DNA of 64,000 nt from Thioclava nitratireducens (GTDB lineage: Bacteria; Pseudomonadota; Alphaproteobacteria; Rhodobacterales; Rhodobacteraceae). Location: contig NZ_CP019437.1 of NCBI RefSeq assembly GCF_001940525.2, forward strand, positions 2,839,501 to 2,903,500, given 5' to 3'. The notes beneath the pieces are model-generated. The model did not search any database. It saw only the letters and a list, made by a program, of their open reading frames with translations, and was not told the origin of the DNA. Below, in pieces: positions 26,425 through 35,005 of this stretch. Position numbers and translations under genes: made by a program. Numbering within the stretch: the first letter of the stretch is position 1; each line of letters opens with the position of its first letter.

Positions 26425-28443
26425 ATGACCGAAGACGTGCAGGTAATCTTCACCCCCTCTGGCAAGCGGGGGCGCGTGGCGCGTGGCACAAGGGTGCTCG
26501 CGGCGGCGCGCAAGCTGGGTGTCGATCTCGATTCCGTCTGCGGCGGGCGCGGCGTGTGCTCGAAATGCCAGTGCACGCCGTCCTTCGGCGATTTCCCCAA
26601 ACTCGGCCTGCATGTGGAGCCCGGCGCGGTCAGCCCGATCAACGCGGTCGAGGAACGCTATGACCGGATTCGCGGGTTGAAACCGGGGCGCCGGCTGGGC
26701 TGCCAGACCGAAATCCTCGACGACGTGGTGATCGACGTGCCGCCCGAAAGTCAGGTGCACAAACAGGTCGTGCGCAAGGCGGCTTCCGAACGCGTGATGG
26801 AGATGGATCCGGCGACACGCCCGGTCTATGTCGAAGTCGCGGAACCGGATATGCACCGCCCCGAGGGCGACCTGCAGCGGCTCTCGCAGGCCCTCGAAAA
26901 GCAGTGGCAGATCAAAGGCGTGCGCGCCGATCTTGATGTTCTGCGAATCCTGCAGCCCGCGCTTCGCAAGGCCGATTGGAAGGTCACGGTCGCGATCCAC
27001 GATGCGGGCGACGGGCCGCGCGTGACGGGCATCTTCCCCGGCGTGCGCGAGGTGCCGCTGTATGGGCTGGCGATCGACCTCGGCTCGACCACGATTGCGG
27101 GGCATCTGGTCGCGCTCGACGACGGGCGGGTGCTGGCGAGCGCGGGCGTGATGAACCCGCAGATCCGCTTCGGAGAAGACCTGATGAGCCGGGTCTCCTA
27201 CGTGATGATGAACCCCGGCGGCGATCAGGAAATGACCAACGCCGTGCGCGATGCGATGGGCGATCTGGCGCGGCAACTGGCGGAAGAGGCGAAGGTCGAG
27301 ACGGGCGAGATCGTCGAGGCGGTCGTCGTCTGCAACCCGGTGATGCACCACCTGTTGCTGGGCATCGATCCGGTGGAGTTGGGTCAGGCGCCCTTTGCGC
27401 TCGCGACCTCGGAGAGCCTTGAATTCGCCGCACGCGAGATCGGCATCGAGGCCAGCGCTGGCGCGCGCGCCTATATCCTGCCGCTGATCGCGGGCCATGT
27501 CGGCGCGGATGCGGCGGCGGTGGCGCTGTCCGAGGCTCCGCAGAAGCGCGACGACCTGTCGCTGATCGTCGATGTCGGGACCAATGCCGAGATCATTCTC
27601 GGGAATAAACAAAGGGTTCTGGCCTGTTCTTCACCCACCGGCCCCGCTTTCGAGGGGGCGCAGATTTCCAGCGGTCAGCGTGCCGCGCCGGGCGCGATCG
27701 AGCGTATCGAGATCGACCCGGAGACCAAGGAGCCGCGCTTCAAGATCATCGGCAACGAGCACTGGTCGACCGATCCCGAATTCGGCACTCCGCGGATCAC
27801 CGGCATCTGCGGCTCGGGCATCATCGAGGCCGTGGCCGAGATGCGGATGGCCGGGATCGTGGACACATCAGGGCTGATCGGTTCGGCCGAGCAGGTCGGT
27901 ACCCCGCGCTGCGAGCCGAACGGGCGCACCCATGAATACGTGATCTACGACGGTGGTGAGGAAGGCCCGCGCATCACCGTCACCCAAGGCGATATCCGTG
28001 CGATCCAGCTGGCGAAATCCGCGCTCTACGCGGGCGCGCGTCTGCTGATGGACGAGATGGGCGTGGACACGGTCGACCGCGTGGTGCTCGCGGGTGCGTT
28101 CGGCGCGCATATCTCTCCGAAACACGCGATGGTGCTGGGGATGATCCCGGATGCGCCGCTCGATCGTGTCACCTCGGCGGGCAACGCAGCGGGCACCGGC
28201 GCGCATATGGCGCTGTGCTCGGTGAAGGCGCGGCGCGAGATCGAGGCGCAGGTGCATCAGATCACCAAGGTCGAGACCGCGATCGAGCCGCGCTTCCAGG
28301 AGCATTTCGTGGCCGCGAACGCGCTGCCGCACGCCACCGCCCCCTTCCCCGAGCTGCGCAAGATTGCGCCGCTTCCGGAGGTCAGCTTCAACACCGGCGG
28401 CTCGGGCGAGGATGGCGGGCGCAGACGGCGCAGGCGCGGCTGA
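26425..28443 (+). CDS. ASKHA-domain corrinoid activation protein with 2Fe-2S ferredoxin domain (RACo-like)
   Basis: A 672-residue cytoplasmic protein. The N-terminal ferredoxin domain has the 2Fe-2S pattern C39-x5-C45-x2-C48 with C93 as fourth ligand. From about residue 210 comes an actin-like ATPase core with GLAIDLGSTTIAGHLVAL and DVGTNAEIILGN phosphate loops and ITGICGSGIIEAVAEM. RACo-type proteins use ATP to reduce the cobalt of corrinoid methyltransferases back to the active Co(I) form. No corrinoid protein or methyltransferase gene is in this window, so its partner must be elsewhere; one-carbon or methylamine/betaine demethylation would fit a choline user. The start is preceded by CGGGAGCGCGAT. 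Confidence 0.88.
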   Translation: MTEDVQVIFTPSGKRGRVARGTRVLAAARKLGVDLDSVCGGRGVCSKCQCTPSFGDFPKLGLHVEPGAVSPINAVEERYDRIRGLKPGRRLGCQTEILDDVVIDVPPESQVHKQVVRKAASERVMEMDPATRPVYVEVAEPDMHRPEGDLQRLSQALEKQWQIKGVRADLDVLRILQPALRKADWKVTVAIHDAGDGPRVTGIFPGVREVPLYGLAIDLGSTTIAGHLVALDDGRVLASAGVMNPQIRFGEDLMSRVSYVMMNPGGDQEMTNAVRDAMGDLARQLAEEAKVETGEIVEAVVVCNPVMHHLLLGIDPVELGQAPFALATSESLEFAAREIGIEASAGARAYILPLIAGHVGADAAAVALSEAPQKRDDLSLIVDVGTNAEIILGNKQRVLACSSPTGPAFEGAQISSGQRAAPGAIERIEIDPETKEPRFKIIGNEHWSTDPEFGTPRITGICGSGIIEAVAEMRMAGIVDTSGLIGSAEQVGTPRCEPNGRTHEYVIYDGGEEGPRITVTQGDIRAIQLAKSALYAGARLLMDEMGVDTVDRVVLAGAFGAHISPKHAMVLGMIPDAPLDRVTSAGNAAGTGAHMALCSVKARREIEAQVHQITKVETAIEPRFQEHFVAANALPHATAPFPELRKIAPLPEVSFNTGGSGEDGGRRRRRRG

Positions 28444-28611
28444 GGCAGGCCTGCGGGCCTCGCTTCAGAGCGCTGCGAGCGGCCCGATTTCGGGCCGGAT
28501 CAGCTTACACACGATTTCGTGATGAGACGTAAGTGATCGGCTCGCCCCCGGCGCGCCGTAACCTTCTTGCTTTGGCGGGGACAACCGTCGCTCAACAGGG
28601 AAGGAAAACCT

Positions 28612-29172
28612 ATGTCCATGAAATTCCGCGCATTCGCCGCGTCGCTCACCGCAGCCGCAACCTTGGGCCTCGCCCTGCCCGCGCTGGCGAACCCGATGGT
28701 CGGTGGCGCGAAAATGTATGAGAGCAAGCCGATCGCGGCGAACGCTTCGGCCGCTCCGAACCTCACGACGCTCGTCGCAGCCGTGAAAGCTGCGGGCCTC
28801 GTCGACACGCTGGCGGGCCCCGGCCCGTTCACCGTCTTCGCGCCGACCAACGCGGCCTTCGACAAGCTGCCCGCGGGCACCGTCGACACGCTGGTGAAGC
28901 CGGAGAACAAGGAGATGCTGACGCATATCCTGACCTGCCACGTCGCCAAGGGCGTGATCACCGCCGAGAACATCATCGCGACCGTTCAGAAGGGCAACGG
29001 CATGGCTACGATCAAGACGCTCGGCGGCTGTGATCTGACCGCGATGGTCAAGGACGGCATGGTGATGCTTAAGGACCCGAAAGGCGATGTCGCGACGGTT
29101 CAGACCGCTGATGTGAAACAGAAGAACGGTATGGTCCACGTGATCGACACGGTGCTTCAGCCGAAGATGTAA
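28612..29172 (+). CDS. Fasciclin-domain secreted protein
   Basis: A 186-residue exported protein. A signal peptide (to about residue 27, ending ALPALA) is followed by one fasciclin (FAS1) domain from about residue 45: TTLVAAVKAAGLVDTLAGPGPFTVFAPTNAAFDKLPAGTVDTLV ... IDTVLQPKM. FAS1 domains act in adhesion and surface attachment. ATG 28612 with AAGGAAAACC in front is preferred; a second ATG follows two codons later. Single gene with a strong terminator behind it. Confidence 0.88.
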   Translation: MSMKFRAFAASLTAAATLGLALPALANPMVGGAKMYESKPIAANASAAPNLTTLVAAVKAAGLVDTLAGPGPFTVFAPTNAAFDKLPAGTVDTLVKPENKEMLTHILTCHVAKGVITAENIIATVQKGNGMATIKTLGGCDLTAMVKDGMVMLKDPKGDVATVQTADVKQKNGMVHVIDTVLQPKM

Positions 29173-29216
29173 CTACCCCCCGCGCGCCTCGTCTCCCTTT
29201 TTTCGCGCGGCGCCTG

Positions 29217-29251
29217 GCGCCCGGTGAGCTGATCCTCGCCGGGCGCTTTTT
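29217..29251 (+). terminator. Terminator of the fasciclin gene
   Basis: Stem GCGCCCGG (29217-29224) with CCGGGCGC (29239-29246), extended by GAG/CTC inside the loop, followed by five T residues. Confidence 0.85.
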
Positions 29252-29284
29252 CATGGGAGGGCGCGAGGCCCCGCGCGATCCCTC

Positions 29285-29313
29285 TTGACCGTGGCTTTCG
29301 GCTGGAATACCTC
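29285..29313 (+). promoter_or_regulatory. Promoter of the interrupted tRNA-Gly gene
   Basis: TTGACC (29285-29290), 17-base spacer, TACCTC (29308-29313). It would start a transcript just before the tRNA 5' end at 29328. Because the gene is broken, this promoter now fires into the left end of the element. Confidence 0.45.
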
Positions 29314-29327
29314 TGCGTTCGCACCAT

Positions 29328-29366
29328 GCGGGTATGATGTAATGGTAGCCTGTCAGCTTCCCAAGC
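29328..29366 (+). pseudogene. 5' half of tRNA-Gly(CCC), split by the element
   Basis: The 39 bases from GCGGGTATG to the anticodon loop TTCCCAA and GC are the 5' part of a tRNA-Gly (acceptor strand, D arm with AATGGTA loop, anticodon CCC). After that the sequence becomes element DNA. Joined to 45239-45273 it gives a 74-base tRNA with perfect acceptor pairing (GCGGGTA/TACCCGC), a perfect anticodon stem (TCAGC/GCTGA), a normal T arm and encoded CCA. As it stands the gene cannot make a tRNA. Confidence 0.88.
29358..29366. repeat. Left attachment core (attL), TTCCCAAGC
   Basis: Nine bases shared with 45230-45238, in the anticodon loop of the split tRNA-Gly gene. These direct repeats mark the left boundary of the integrated element. 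Confidence 0.85.
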
Positions 29367-29489
29367 ATAAGCGCTCGCCGCAGATTTCCGCCTAACATCA
29401 TACACATGACGGAGCGCCGCAGCGCCCGATTGCAGGCGTTTTGCAGGTGCACGCTTTCCCGAAAAAATCTACGACGAAGAACTAAGATT

Positions 29490-30671
29490 CTATTCCGGTT
29501 CTTCGCCGTCCCAATAGTCCTCAGGGTCAAACATGTCGACCTCGCCAAGCTCAATCTCGTGGTACCGATCCTCAAGCTCACTTTCAATGAGAACGATTTC
29601 TTCATCTTCTGAGCCGAGCTTGTGAACCTCTATGACAACCGTCGACCGCTCATAGAGTTCTTCATCCACTTCAACCGAACGCCCACCCATTCCGATGGAT
29701 TCCTTATCCACGCCATCCCAGAAAGAGAAGCTCATTTCCACGGGCACGCGGACTACCAAATCCAGCGGTAGACTCAGCACGACGCGTAGTGCGCCACCTT
29801 CGCTGGTTTCATCGACCTCAATGATGTCGATGTCGCCCTCTTCAGGCCAGTCGATGCTTTGAATCTGTCCGGCCCAAGCGAACAGTTCGACCTCGCCATG
29901 TGTGGGGTGCGCGTTTGCGGTGAAATCAATTTGCTCGACGTTGTGGGCAATACCCTGATGGACTTCTTCGCGCCCGCCCCCGTCTTCCGACAACCAAGCA
30001 AGGATCGCTGTCCGCAACCCGAGTGGCGCATCCGTAACTAGACTTAGGGCACGTTCGATCTCCGAAACGAGATAGAGCTTCTCAGATTTTTCGCAGTACG
30101 ACCGCCAGTCGCCATCTTTCGACACCACCAAGATACAGGTGCCATGATCTTTAGCCATATTCTCTAAAGCATTCAGGGCGAGCGCGTCGGGGAACTCATC
30201 TTTCTTCCGCCCTGTTCCAAAAGGTGGCTTGCCGCCAAAATAAGCATCAAAAAGCGTCGATGTCGCGACCAAATCGGTATCAGCAAGCACCTCGCAACCT
30301 GTATCATCGACAAACCGACCCCACCGTTCTTTAGCTACTTCCTCTGGGGTCTTACCTCCCGTGATCTGCACAAGCAGATCGTCTCGCGAGGGCGCCACAG
30401 TGCCAAAAGCCGCCAACGCCTTGCCAACGCCTCGCCTTGCGGCTTGCAGAGCCTCCTCAGTGGCCTTCAGCAAGTGTGCGAGGACTTCGCTCTCCACCGT
30501 ACTCGACAGCACAAACTGGAAGGGCTTGCCTTTAAAGGTTGCCAGCGCCTGCATGGTCGCTGAATCCAACTGAAGCTGCTTCTCATCAAAGATGCTTGTA
30601 TCGACCGATATAGCCGAAATGCTGCCATCCGCGAGCAAGACTTTGATCTGATCGTCATCTACCAACGGCAT
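29490..30671 (-). CDS. PIN-domain (DUF4935-like) ribonuclease with long C-terminal part
   Basis: A 393-residue protein. Residues about 15-195 form a PIN nuclease with its acidic site: D24 in ISVDTSIFDE, E60 in SSTVESEVLAH, D162 in FPDALALNAL and D186/D188 in VVSKDGDWRSY. The order and spacing match the DUF4935 branch. The C-terminal 190 residues are acidic and beta-rich (FTANAHPTHGEVELFAWAGQIQSIDWPEEGDIDIIEV) and are unknown to me; they resemble no membrane or DNA-binding segment. PIN proteins cut RNA, often tRNA. The gene lies 32 bases behind an intact tRNA-Gly on the same strand and they may share a transcript. No antitoxin gene is visible. A defence or abortive-infection role is likely but inferred. 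Confidence 0.78.
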   Translation of the reverse strand: MPLVDDDQIKVLLADGSISAISVDTSIFDEKQLQLDSATMQALATFKGKPFQFVLSSTVESEVLAHLLKATEEALQAARRGVGKALAAFGTVAPSRDDLLVQITGGKTPEEVAKERWGRFVDDTGCEVLADTDLVATSTLFDAYFGGKPPFGTGRKKDEFPDALALNALENMAKDHGTCILVVSKDGDWRSYCEKSEKLYLVSEIERALSLVTDAPLGLRTAILAWLSEDGGGREEVHQGIAHNVEQIDFTANAHPTHGEVELFAWAGQIQSIDWPEEGDIDIIEVDETSEGGALRVVLSLPLDLVVRVPVEMSFSFWDGVDKESIGMGGRSVEVDEELYERSTVVIEVHKLGSEDEEIVLIESELEDRYHEIELGEVDMFDPEDYWDGEEPE

Positions 30672-30702
30672 AACAAAAGCGAAGCACTTGAATTATCGGA
30701 TT

Positions 30703-30776
30703 TGGAGCGGGTGAAGGGAATCGAACCCTCGTCTGGAGCTTGGGAAGCTCTCGCTCTGCCATTGAGCTACACCCGC
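30703..30776 (-). tRNA. tRNA-Gly(CCC) carried by the element
   Basis: A complete 74-base tRNA gene with CCA encoded. It starts GCGGGTGTAGCTCAATGG; the acceptor stem GCGGGTG/CACCCGC is perfect, the anticodon loop is TTCCCAA (anticodon CCC), the T arm is GAGGG-TTCGATT-CCCTT, and T-CCA closes it. It differs from the interrupted host tRNA outside the anticodon arm and acceptor, so it is not a copy of it. It can replace the decoding of GGG lost by the insertion. Confidence 0.95.
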
Positions 30777-30843
30777 AACGACGATCTGCTTACTGATTCA
30801 CCACCTTGGCTGCAAGTCCAAACCGCCTCCAAGTAGCTTCAAC

Positions 30844-30862
30844 TATCGCGATAGTCGCGATA
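30844..30862. promoter_or_regulatory. TATCGCGATA palindrome with repeated TCGCGATA in front of vsr
   Basis: A perfect 10-base palindrome (30844-30853) followed by a second TCGCGATA (30855-30862), between the leftward tRNA and the rightward vsr gene. A related CGCGATAA lies in front of the methyltransferase gene (about 31306). It may bind the methyltransferase or another controller of the restriction set. Confidence 0.4.
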
Positions 30863-30872
30863 ACCTTAAACA

Positions 30873-31280
30873 ATGGCTGACCATGTCACCCCCGAACGCC
30901 GATCCTTCATCATGTCGAAGGTCAAACAGAAGAACACCGGCCCCGAGATGGTGCTTCGGATAGCGTTGCACGCGCTCGGGTATCGCTACCGCCTGCATCG
31001 CCGCGACTTGCCCGGATCGCCCGACCTCGTTTTCCCCTCGCGCCGTAGAGTCATCTTTGTCCACGGTTGCTTTTGGCACGGGCACGGATGTCGCTGGGGA
31101 AAGGCGCCCAAAAGCCGAACAGACTATTGGCTGCCGAAGATCAAGGCGAACAAGGAGCGAGACAACCGTGCGTTAACCCAGTTGGCCGAAAACGGGTGGG
31201 AGGCGATGGTCGTCTGGCAGTGCGAACTGCGTGATCCAGAACCTACCATCGAGCGCGTGGTAGCCTTTCTCAACGGCTAG
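30873..31280 (+). CDS. vsr: Very short patch repair endonuclease
   Basis: A 135-residue Vsr endonuclease that nicks next to T:G mismatches arising when 5-methylcytosine loses its amino group. Family signatures are SFIMSKVKQKNTGPEMVLR at the start and the catalytic/zinc part RRVIFVHGCFWHGHGCRWGKAPKSRTDYWLPKI with Asp in SPDLVFP. Length is standard. It stands 65 bases before a cytosine methyltransferase gene, its usual partner, and repairs damage caused by that enzyme's modification. Confidence 0.95.
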   Translation: MADHVTPERRSFIMSKVKQKNTGPEMVLRIALHALGYRYRLHRRDLPGSPDLVFPSRRRVIFVHGCFWHGHGCRWGKAPKSRTDYWLPKIKANKERDNRALTQLAENGWEAMVVWQCELRDPEPTIERVVAFLNG

Positions 31281-31345
31281 ATTTCGGTGGGCAAATCACC
31301 ATGACCGCGATAAGTTGCGAAAAACGCAAAATCAGGAGGCGTAGC

Positions 31346-32668
31346 ATGACGCGACCAATCGGAATCGACCTTTTCGCGGGCGCCGGCGGGATGAGCCTGG
31401 GCTTCGAGCAAGCCGGTTTCGACGTGGTAGCTGCCGTTGAGATCGACCCCGTTCATGCCGCCATCCACAAGTTTAACTTCCCCGACTGCAAGGTGATTGC
31501 CCGTTCCGTTACGGACCTGACCGGCGACGACATTCGACAGGCCGCCGAAATAGGCGACCGCGAGGTGGACGTGGTATTCGGCGGCGCGCCTTGCCAAGGC
31601 TTCTCAATGATCGGGCAGCGAGCCCTAGACGATCCACGCAACTCCCTCGTGCTCGACTTCGTGCGGATCGTCGATCAGTTGAACGCAAAGGCCTTCGTAT
31701 TCGAGAACGTGAAGGGTCTGACCGTCGGGAAGCACCGCAAGTTCCTCGTCGAACTAATCGAGGCATTCGAGGCCCGTGGCTATCGCGTCAGGCGAGAATG
31801 GAAAGTGCTGAATGCTGCGGACCACGGTGTGCCACAGGACCGAAAGCGGTTCATCCTTCTCGGCGCGCGTGGCGACACACCCATTCCCGATTACCCGGCG
31901 CAGACGACTCATGCTACTGGCACGACTAACTGCGGCAGCCCGAACGGCCCGACCTGCCGCGATGCGCTTGGCGACCTGCCCGACGCCGAGGCGTTTGACC
32001 AACTACTCAACACGGACGAGGTGCGGGTCGATGCTTTGGGCGAACCGAGCGACTACGCGAAGGAACTTCGCTGCATCGGCAACGACGCGTGGCACTTCGG
32101 CCACCCTCGTATCTGGGATCCGTCGCTGTTGACCTCCAGCCTGCGGACCGGTCACACAGAAATCTCGCGCGGCCGTTTTGCCGCCACCGAACCCGGTAAA
32201 GTCGAGCCGATCTCCCGCTTCTTCAAACTCCCGCCAGACGGCGTGTCGAACACGCTGCGCGCCGGAACAGACGCCTCGCGCGGCGCGTTCACCAGCCCGC
32301 GCCCGATCCACTATGCCTATGCGCGTTGCATCACTGTTCGGGAAATGGCCCGCCTACACGGCTTCCCCGATTGGTTCCGCTTCCACGAAACCAAGTGGCA
32401 TGGTGCACGCCAGATCGGGAATGCCGTGCCGCCGCCGCTTGCCCGCGCCATTGCCGGCAAGGTCATCGAGGCGCTGGGCGTGAAACCGTCGCGACCGACC
32501 GCTGCGGTCGCCTTGGGCGACAATGAACTGCTACGCATGGATATGTCGCAAGCGGCCGCCTTCTGGTCGATTGAAAACCCGATCGGGCGGCGGGATCGCA
32601 AGAGCGGCGCAACGAAGCGGAAGCAGCATGAAGTCGAGGTTTCAAATGCCTTTCACAGCGGGGCATAG
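31346..32668 (+). CDS. dcm: DNA (cytosine-5) methyltransferase of a type II restriction-modification set
   Basis: A 440-residue C5-cytosine methyltransferase. Motif I is DLFAGAGGMSLGFEQAG (8-24), the catalytic Cys83 sits in GGAPCQGFSMIG, ENV-type motif VI in FVFENVKGL (E120), QxRxR-type motif in RVRREWKVLNAADHGVPQDRKRFILLG, and motif X in QIGNAVPPPLARAIAGKVIEAL. The start at 31346 is set by a strong AGGAGG; the frame is open earlier but without such a site. Target sequence cannot be predicted. It converges with the restriction enzyme gene; the two overlap by 27 bases at their 3' ends. Confidence 0.94.
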   Translation: MTRPIGIDLFAGAGGMSLGFEQAGFDVVAAVEIDPVHAAIHKFNFPDCKVIARSVTDLTGDDIRQAAEIGDREVDVVFGGAPCQGFSMIGQRALDDPRNSLVLDFVRIVDQLNAKAFVFENVKGLTVGKHRKFLVELIEAFEARGYRVRREWKVLNAADHGVPQDRKRFILLGARGDTPIPDYPAQTTHATGTTNCGSPNGPTCRDALGDLPDAEAFDQLLNTDEVRVDALGEPSDYAKELRCIGNDAWHFGHPRIWDPSLLTSSLRTGHTEISRGRFAATEPGKVEPISRFFKLPPDGVSNTLRAGTDASRGAFTSPRPIHYAYARCITVREMARLHGFPDWFRFHETKWHGARQIGNAVPPPLARAIAGKVIEALGVKPSRPTAAVALGDNELLRMDMSQAAAFWSIENPIGRRDRKSGATKRKQHEVEVSNAFHSGA

Positions 32669-33481
32669 CTGGTATATAGCGTCGCCGGCCAGCGTCAGGT
32701 TCTTCAAAGTACCAGCATCGGCGCGCTTGATCGCCTCAAACTCAGCAAGATAGAAGCCCACCTTTTTTATTGCTTTCAAACCTATTGGCACCACCGTTTC
32801 AACTTCGGTCGTTGCGAAAGTAGATTTGACTTGGTTCACTATTTGGCTCTCGATAAACCTATCTTTCGCTTGTTTAGCTTCGCACGTTATAAGAATAGAT
32901 TCCGGATTTTTAAGGTTGCCTATTTTTCCCAAAAAGAGAGCGTCAATTTCCGTGGATCGAAGCTTGATTCCCATTTGCAGATGGACGACTTCAAGAAGCT
33001 TGAACGCTCCCGCCACCGCAAAGTGAGTTTCTATTACTCTGAGATTCACTGCGGTCTGAATGAGCCATGTTTCATCTGATCGCCCAAGCGTCTTTGTTGC
33101 CAAGGGCAAACTAAGAGACTGAATAAGGAATTTTGGCGCATTGCCTCGAACAGGAAACTTGTCGGGGAAAGGCTCGGTTTGTCCAGGCTCAAATGGAACA
33201 AATTCAAAACATTCGCCATCACCGGTCCTTTGGATCCCTGTATACTTGCGAGCGGTGACTGATGCCGGCCAGTTTTCATTCGACTTTGAACCTCTTAGAA
33301 GATCCTTCATAAAGTTGGCTGGATTATTATCCTTTAGTTTATTTTTTCTCCCGACATTAGTAGTTCTAATAGCATCACCTACGTCGTCGAGACTCATTAA
33401 AGACTTTGTGAGCGTGCCAGAACTAGCATCCCAGTTCTGATCGAAGAGATGTTCCACAACTTTGGTCTTCAGTGACGCCAT
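32642..33481 (-). CDS. Type II restriction endonuclease, PD-(D/E)XK type
   Basis: A protein of about 279 residues, not recognisable by overall family, but with a PD-(D/E)XK nuclease site: D180 in STEIDALFLGK and E201-A-K203 in LITCEAKQAKDRFIESQIVNQV. Its place beside vsr and a cytosine methyltransferase makes it the matching restriction enzyme. Base composition is clearly richer in A and T than the methyltransferase and the host, suggesting a separate origin. ATG 33481 is preferred; an in-frame TTG lies five codons earlier. It converges with the methyltransferase and overlaps it. Confidence 0.78.
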   Translation of the reverse strand: MASLKTKVVEHLFDQNWDASSGTLTKSLMSLDDVGDAIRTTNVGRKNKLKDNNPANFMKDLLRGSKSNENWPASVTARKYTGIQRTGDGECFEFVPFEPGQTEPFPDKFPVRGNAPKFLIQSLSLPLATKTLGRSDETWLIQTAVNLRVIETHFAVAGAFKLLEVVHLQMGIKLRSTEIDALFLGKIGNLKNPESILITCEAKQAKDRFIESQIVNQVKSTFATTEVETVVPIGLKAIKKVGFYLAEFEAIKRADAGTLKNLTLAGDAIYQLCPAVKGI

Positions 33482-33696
33482 TTGCCCAATCCGCAAGTTT
33501 CTTCACGTGCATATCTCAGTTCGGCCGCAACCGGAAGTGACTCTAGAGAAACACCTGCAGCGCCACCTCATGGCGCTGCAAAGAGGTCGAGCGCTTCGGT
33601 CAGGACGAGTGGATCGGGTCGAATATGATGCGTCCGGTGCTACGACGGGAAAGCTGAACAAGAAAGGGGGCGACCCGATGGCCGCCCCCAGATGTT

Positions 33697-33930
33697 TCAG
33701 ACCTTCGCGGACATCAGCCGGTCGCGGAGTTGGTTCACGCAGCCGAGAAGGTACTGCAACTGGTCAGGTGAATGACGCTCATGACCAATTAAGCCAGCGC
33801 CGATCATTGCTGCGAGGCGCTGGGTGGGTTGCCAGTGATAGATGCGTCGGTCGCGTAGGCTTTTCATAAGCGCGGAGTGAAGATCGCCCTTTGCGCTCGC
33901 GATTTCGAGATTAGTGTCGAGATCTGCCAT
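33697..33930 (-). CDS. Small phage-type hypothetical protein
   Basis: A 77-residue soluble, helical protein: MADLDTNLEIASAKGDLHSALMKSLRDRRIYHWQPTQRLAAMIG and then PDQLQYLLGCVNQLRDRLM. A strong AAAGGAGGTAGGACAGC lies in front. I do not recognise it. It lies at the downstream end of the packaging gene row on the same strand and has element-like codon use. Confidence 0.6.
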   Translation of the reverse strand: MADLDTNLEIASAKGDLHSALMKSLRDRRIYHWQPTQRLAAMIGAGLIGHERHSPDQLQYLLGCVNQLRDRLMSAKV

Positions 33931-34285
33931 GCTGTCCTACCTCCTTTGTTCATGAGGACATGGAGGTTATGCGGCTAGCCCGCACGCCAAGTCGCTCCCA
34001 GTGTGTTGCAATGTGTGTCGAGACCTTGCTGCGCGCTTGAGCGGATAGCAGTCGGGTGCGAAAACAGCCCACCTGACCGAAACGATTTCACCTCCTCGAC
34101 GCCGGTCAGGTCAGAATCGTTGTCGCAGACGATCACGGGGCAGCTGGGCAACCGACCGTCCATTTCAATCTCCCCGTTGAGCAGCGCGTCATAAGGCCAA
34201 TTGGCCGTTGCCCCGCACTCACCCACGAGAAGCGCGCTTACCGCCTTCTGCCCGAAAAATCCGGGGCCTATGACCGTATCACGGC
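33931..34285. other. 355-base gap behind the terminase, doubtful ORF
   Basis: A minus-strand open frame (33975 to about 34330) reads GRDTVIGPGFFGQKAVSALLVGECG and onward but has only a GTG start without ribosome-binding site, and it overlaps the terminase end in another frame. Its 3' part runs through a repeat (33999-34030, CAGTGTGTTGCAATGTGTG) that returns imperfectly at 37159-37190. It may be the remnant of a gene. Confidence 0.35.
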
Positions 34286-35005
34286 CTACCAGTAGCCGCG
34301 CAACTGCGTCTGCCCGACGACTGCACCAACAGAGCGGTGATCAGACAGCCAGAACGCCATTGCGGCGGCCATTGCGATGTCCGCGTGACCTGCGGCCGTG
34401 CCGCCCTCGATCTTCATGCGACCGGCATCCGTGATCGAGGCATCGAAAGACTCAAGCTCGTTTCGTAATTCGTCCCGCATCGGAAAGTTGCCAATCTTCA
34501 GCTCGCCGACGTGCATTCCCGAATTGATCGACGATAGCAGCCTGTTCTTTCCGACATTGTTGAAGGTCGCGCCGCGCTCTTTCGATTCCGCTTCGTTGTC
34601 GCCGCCGACGATCTGGATTCGGGTGTGCTGGACGCTCTTCGTGTTTAGCAGATCGCAGAAGGCGCGACCGGGGCCGCCCGCATCGACGGCAAGATAGGCG
34701 CGGCCCGCAATCGAAGGGTCCAGCATCAGGTTACGGGTGACGATGGCGAGCTGGGTATAGGACATCTGCGGCACGCGTTCCGCCCGCACGATCTCGCGGC
34801 GGCGAGGCATCAACTCCTGCCGCCCGTTTTCATCATAAAAGGGTACTCGCTCGTCCAAGATGATCGCGAAGGCGTTCTGGTCGATGCTCTGAGCGATGTC
34901 CAAGCCAACGAGAAATCGTCGGTAGCCCGTCTTGATCTCGACCGCAGGGTCGGGATTGGGGAGGATCAGATCTTCGCCCCTGACGACGATGTTAGAGTCC
35001 AGCAT
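34286..35005 (-). CDS. Terminase large subunit, nuclease part (separate gene)
   Basis: A 239-residue protein matching the RNase H-like nuclease half of a phage large terminase, which cuts concatemeric DNA during packaging. Acidic residues expected at the metal site are D36 in RRFLVGLDIAQS, D108 in AYLAVDAGGPGRAF and D209 in AAGHADIAMAAAMAFW. In most phages this half is fused to the ATPase; here it is a separate frame whose ATG overlaps the ATPase gene by 14 bases. Either two coupled genes or a frameshifted single gene. Confidence 0.78.
   Translation of the reverse strand: MLDSNIVVRGEDLILPNPDPAVEIKTGYRRFLVGLDIAQSIDQNAFAIILDERVPFYDENGRQELMPRRREIVRAERVPQMSYTQLAIVTRNLMLDPSIAGRAYLAVDAGGPGRAFCDLLNTKSVQHTRIQIVGGDNEAESKERGATFNNVGKNRLLSSINSGMHVGELKIGNFPMRDELRNELESFDASITDAGRMKIEGGTAAGHADIAMAAAMAFWLSDHRSVGAVVGQTQLRGYW

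Noticed and set aside
33975..34226. Leftward open frame of 83 codons behind the terminase
   Set aside because: GTG start without ribosome-binding site, overlaps the terminase in its open upstream part, unrecognisable protein; described only as a doubtful remnant.
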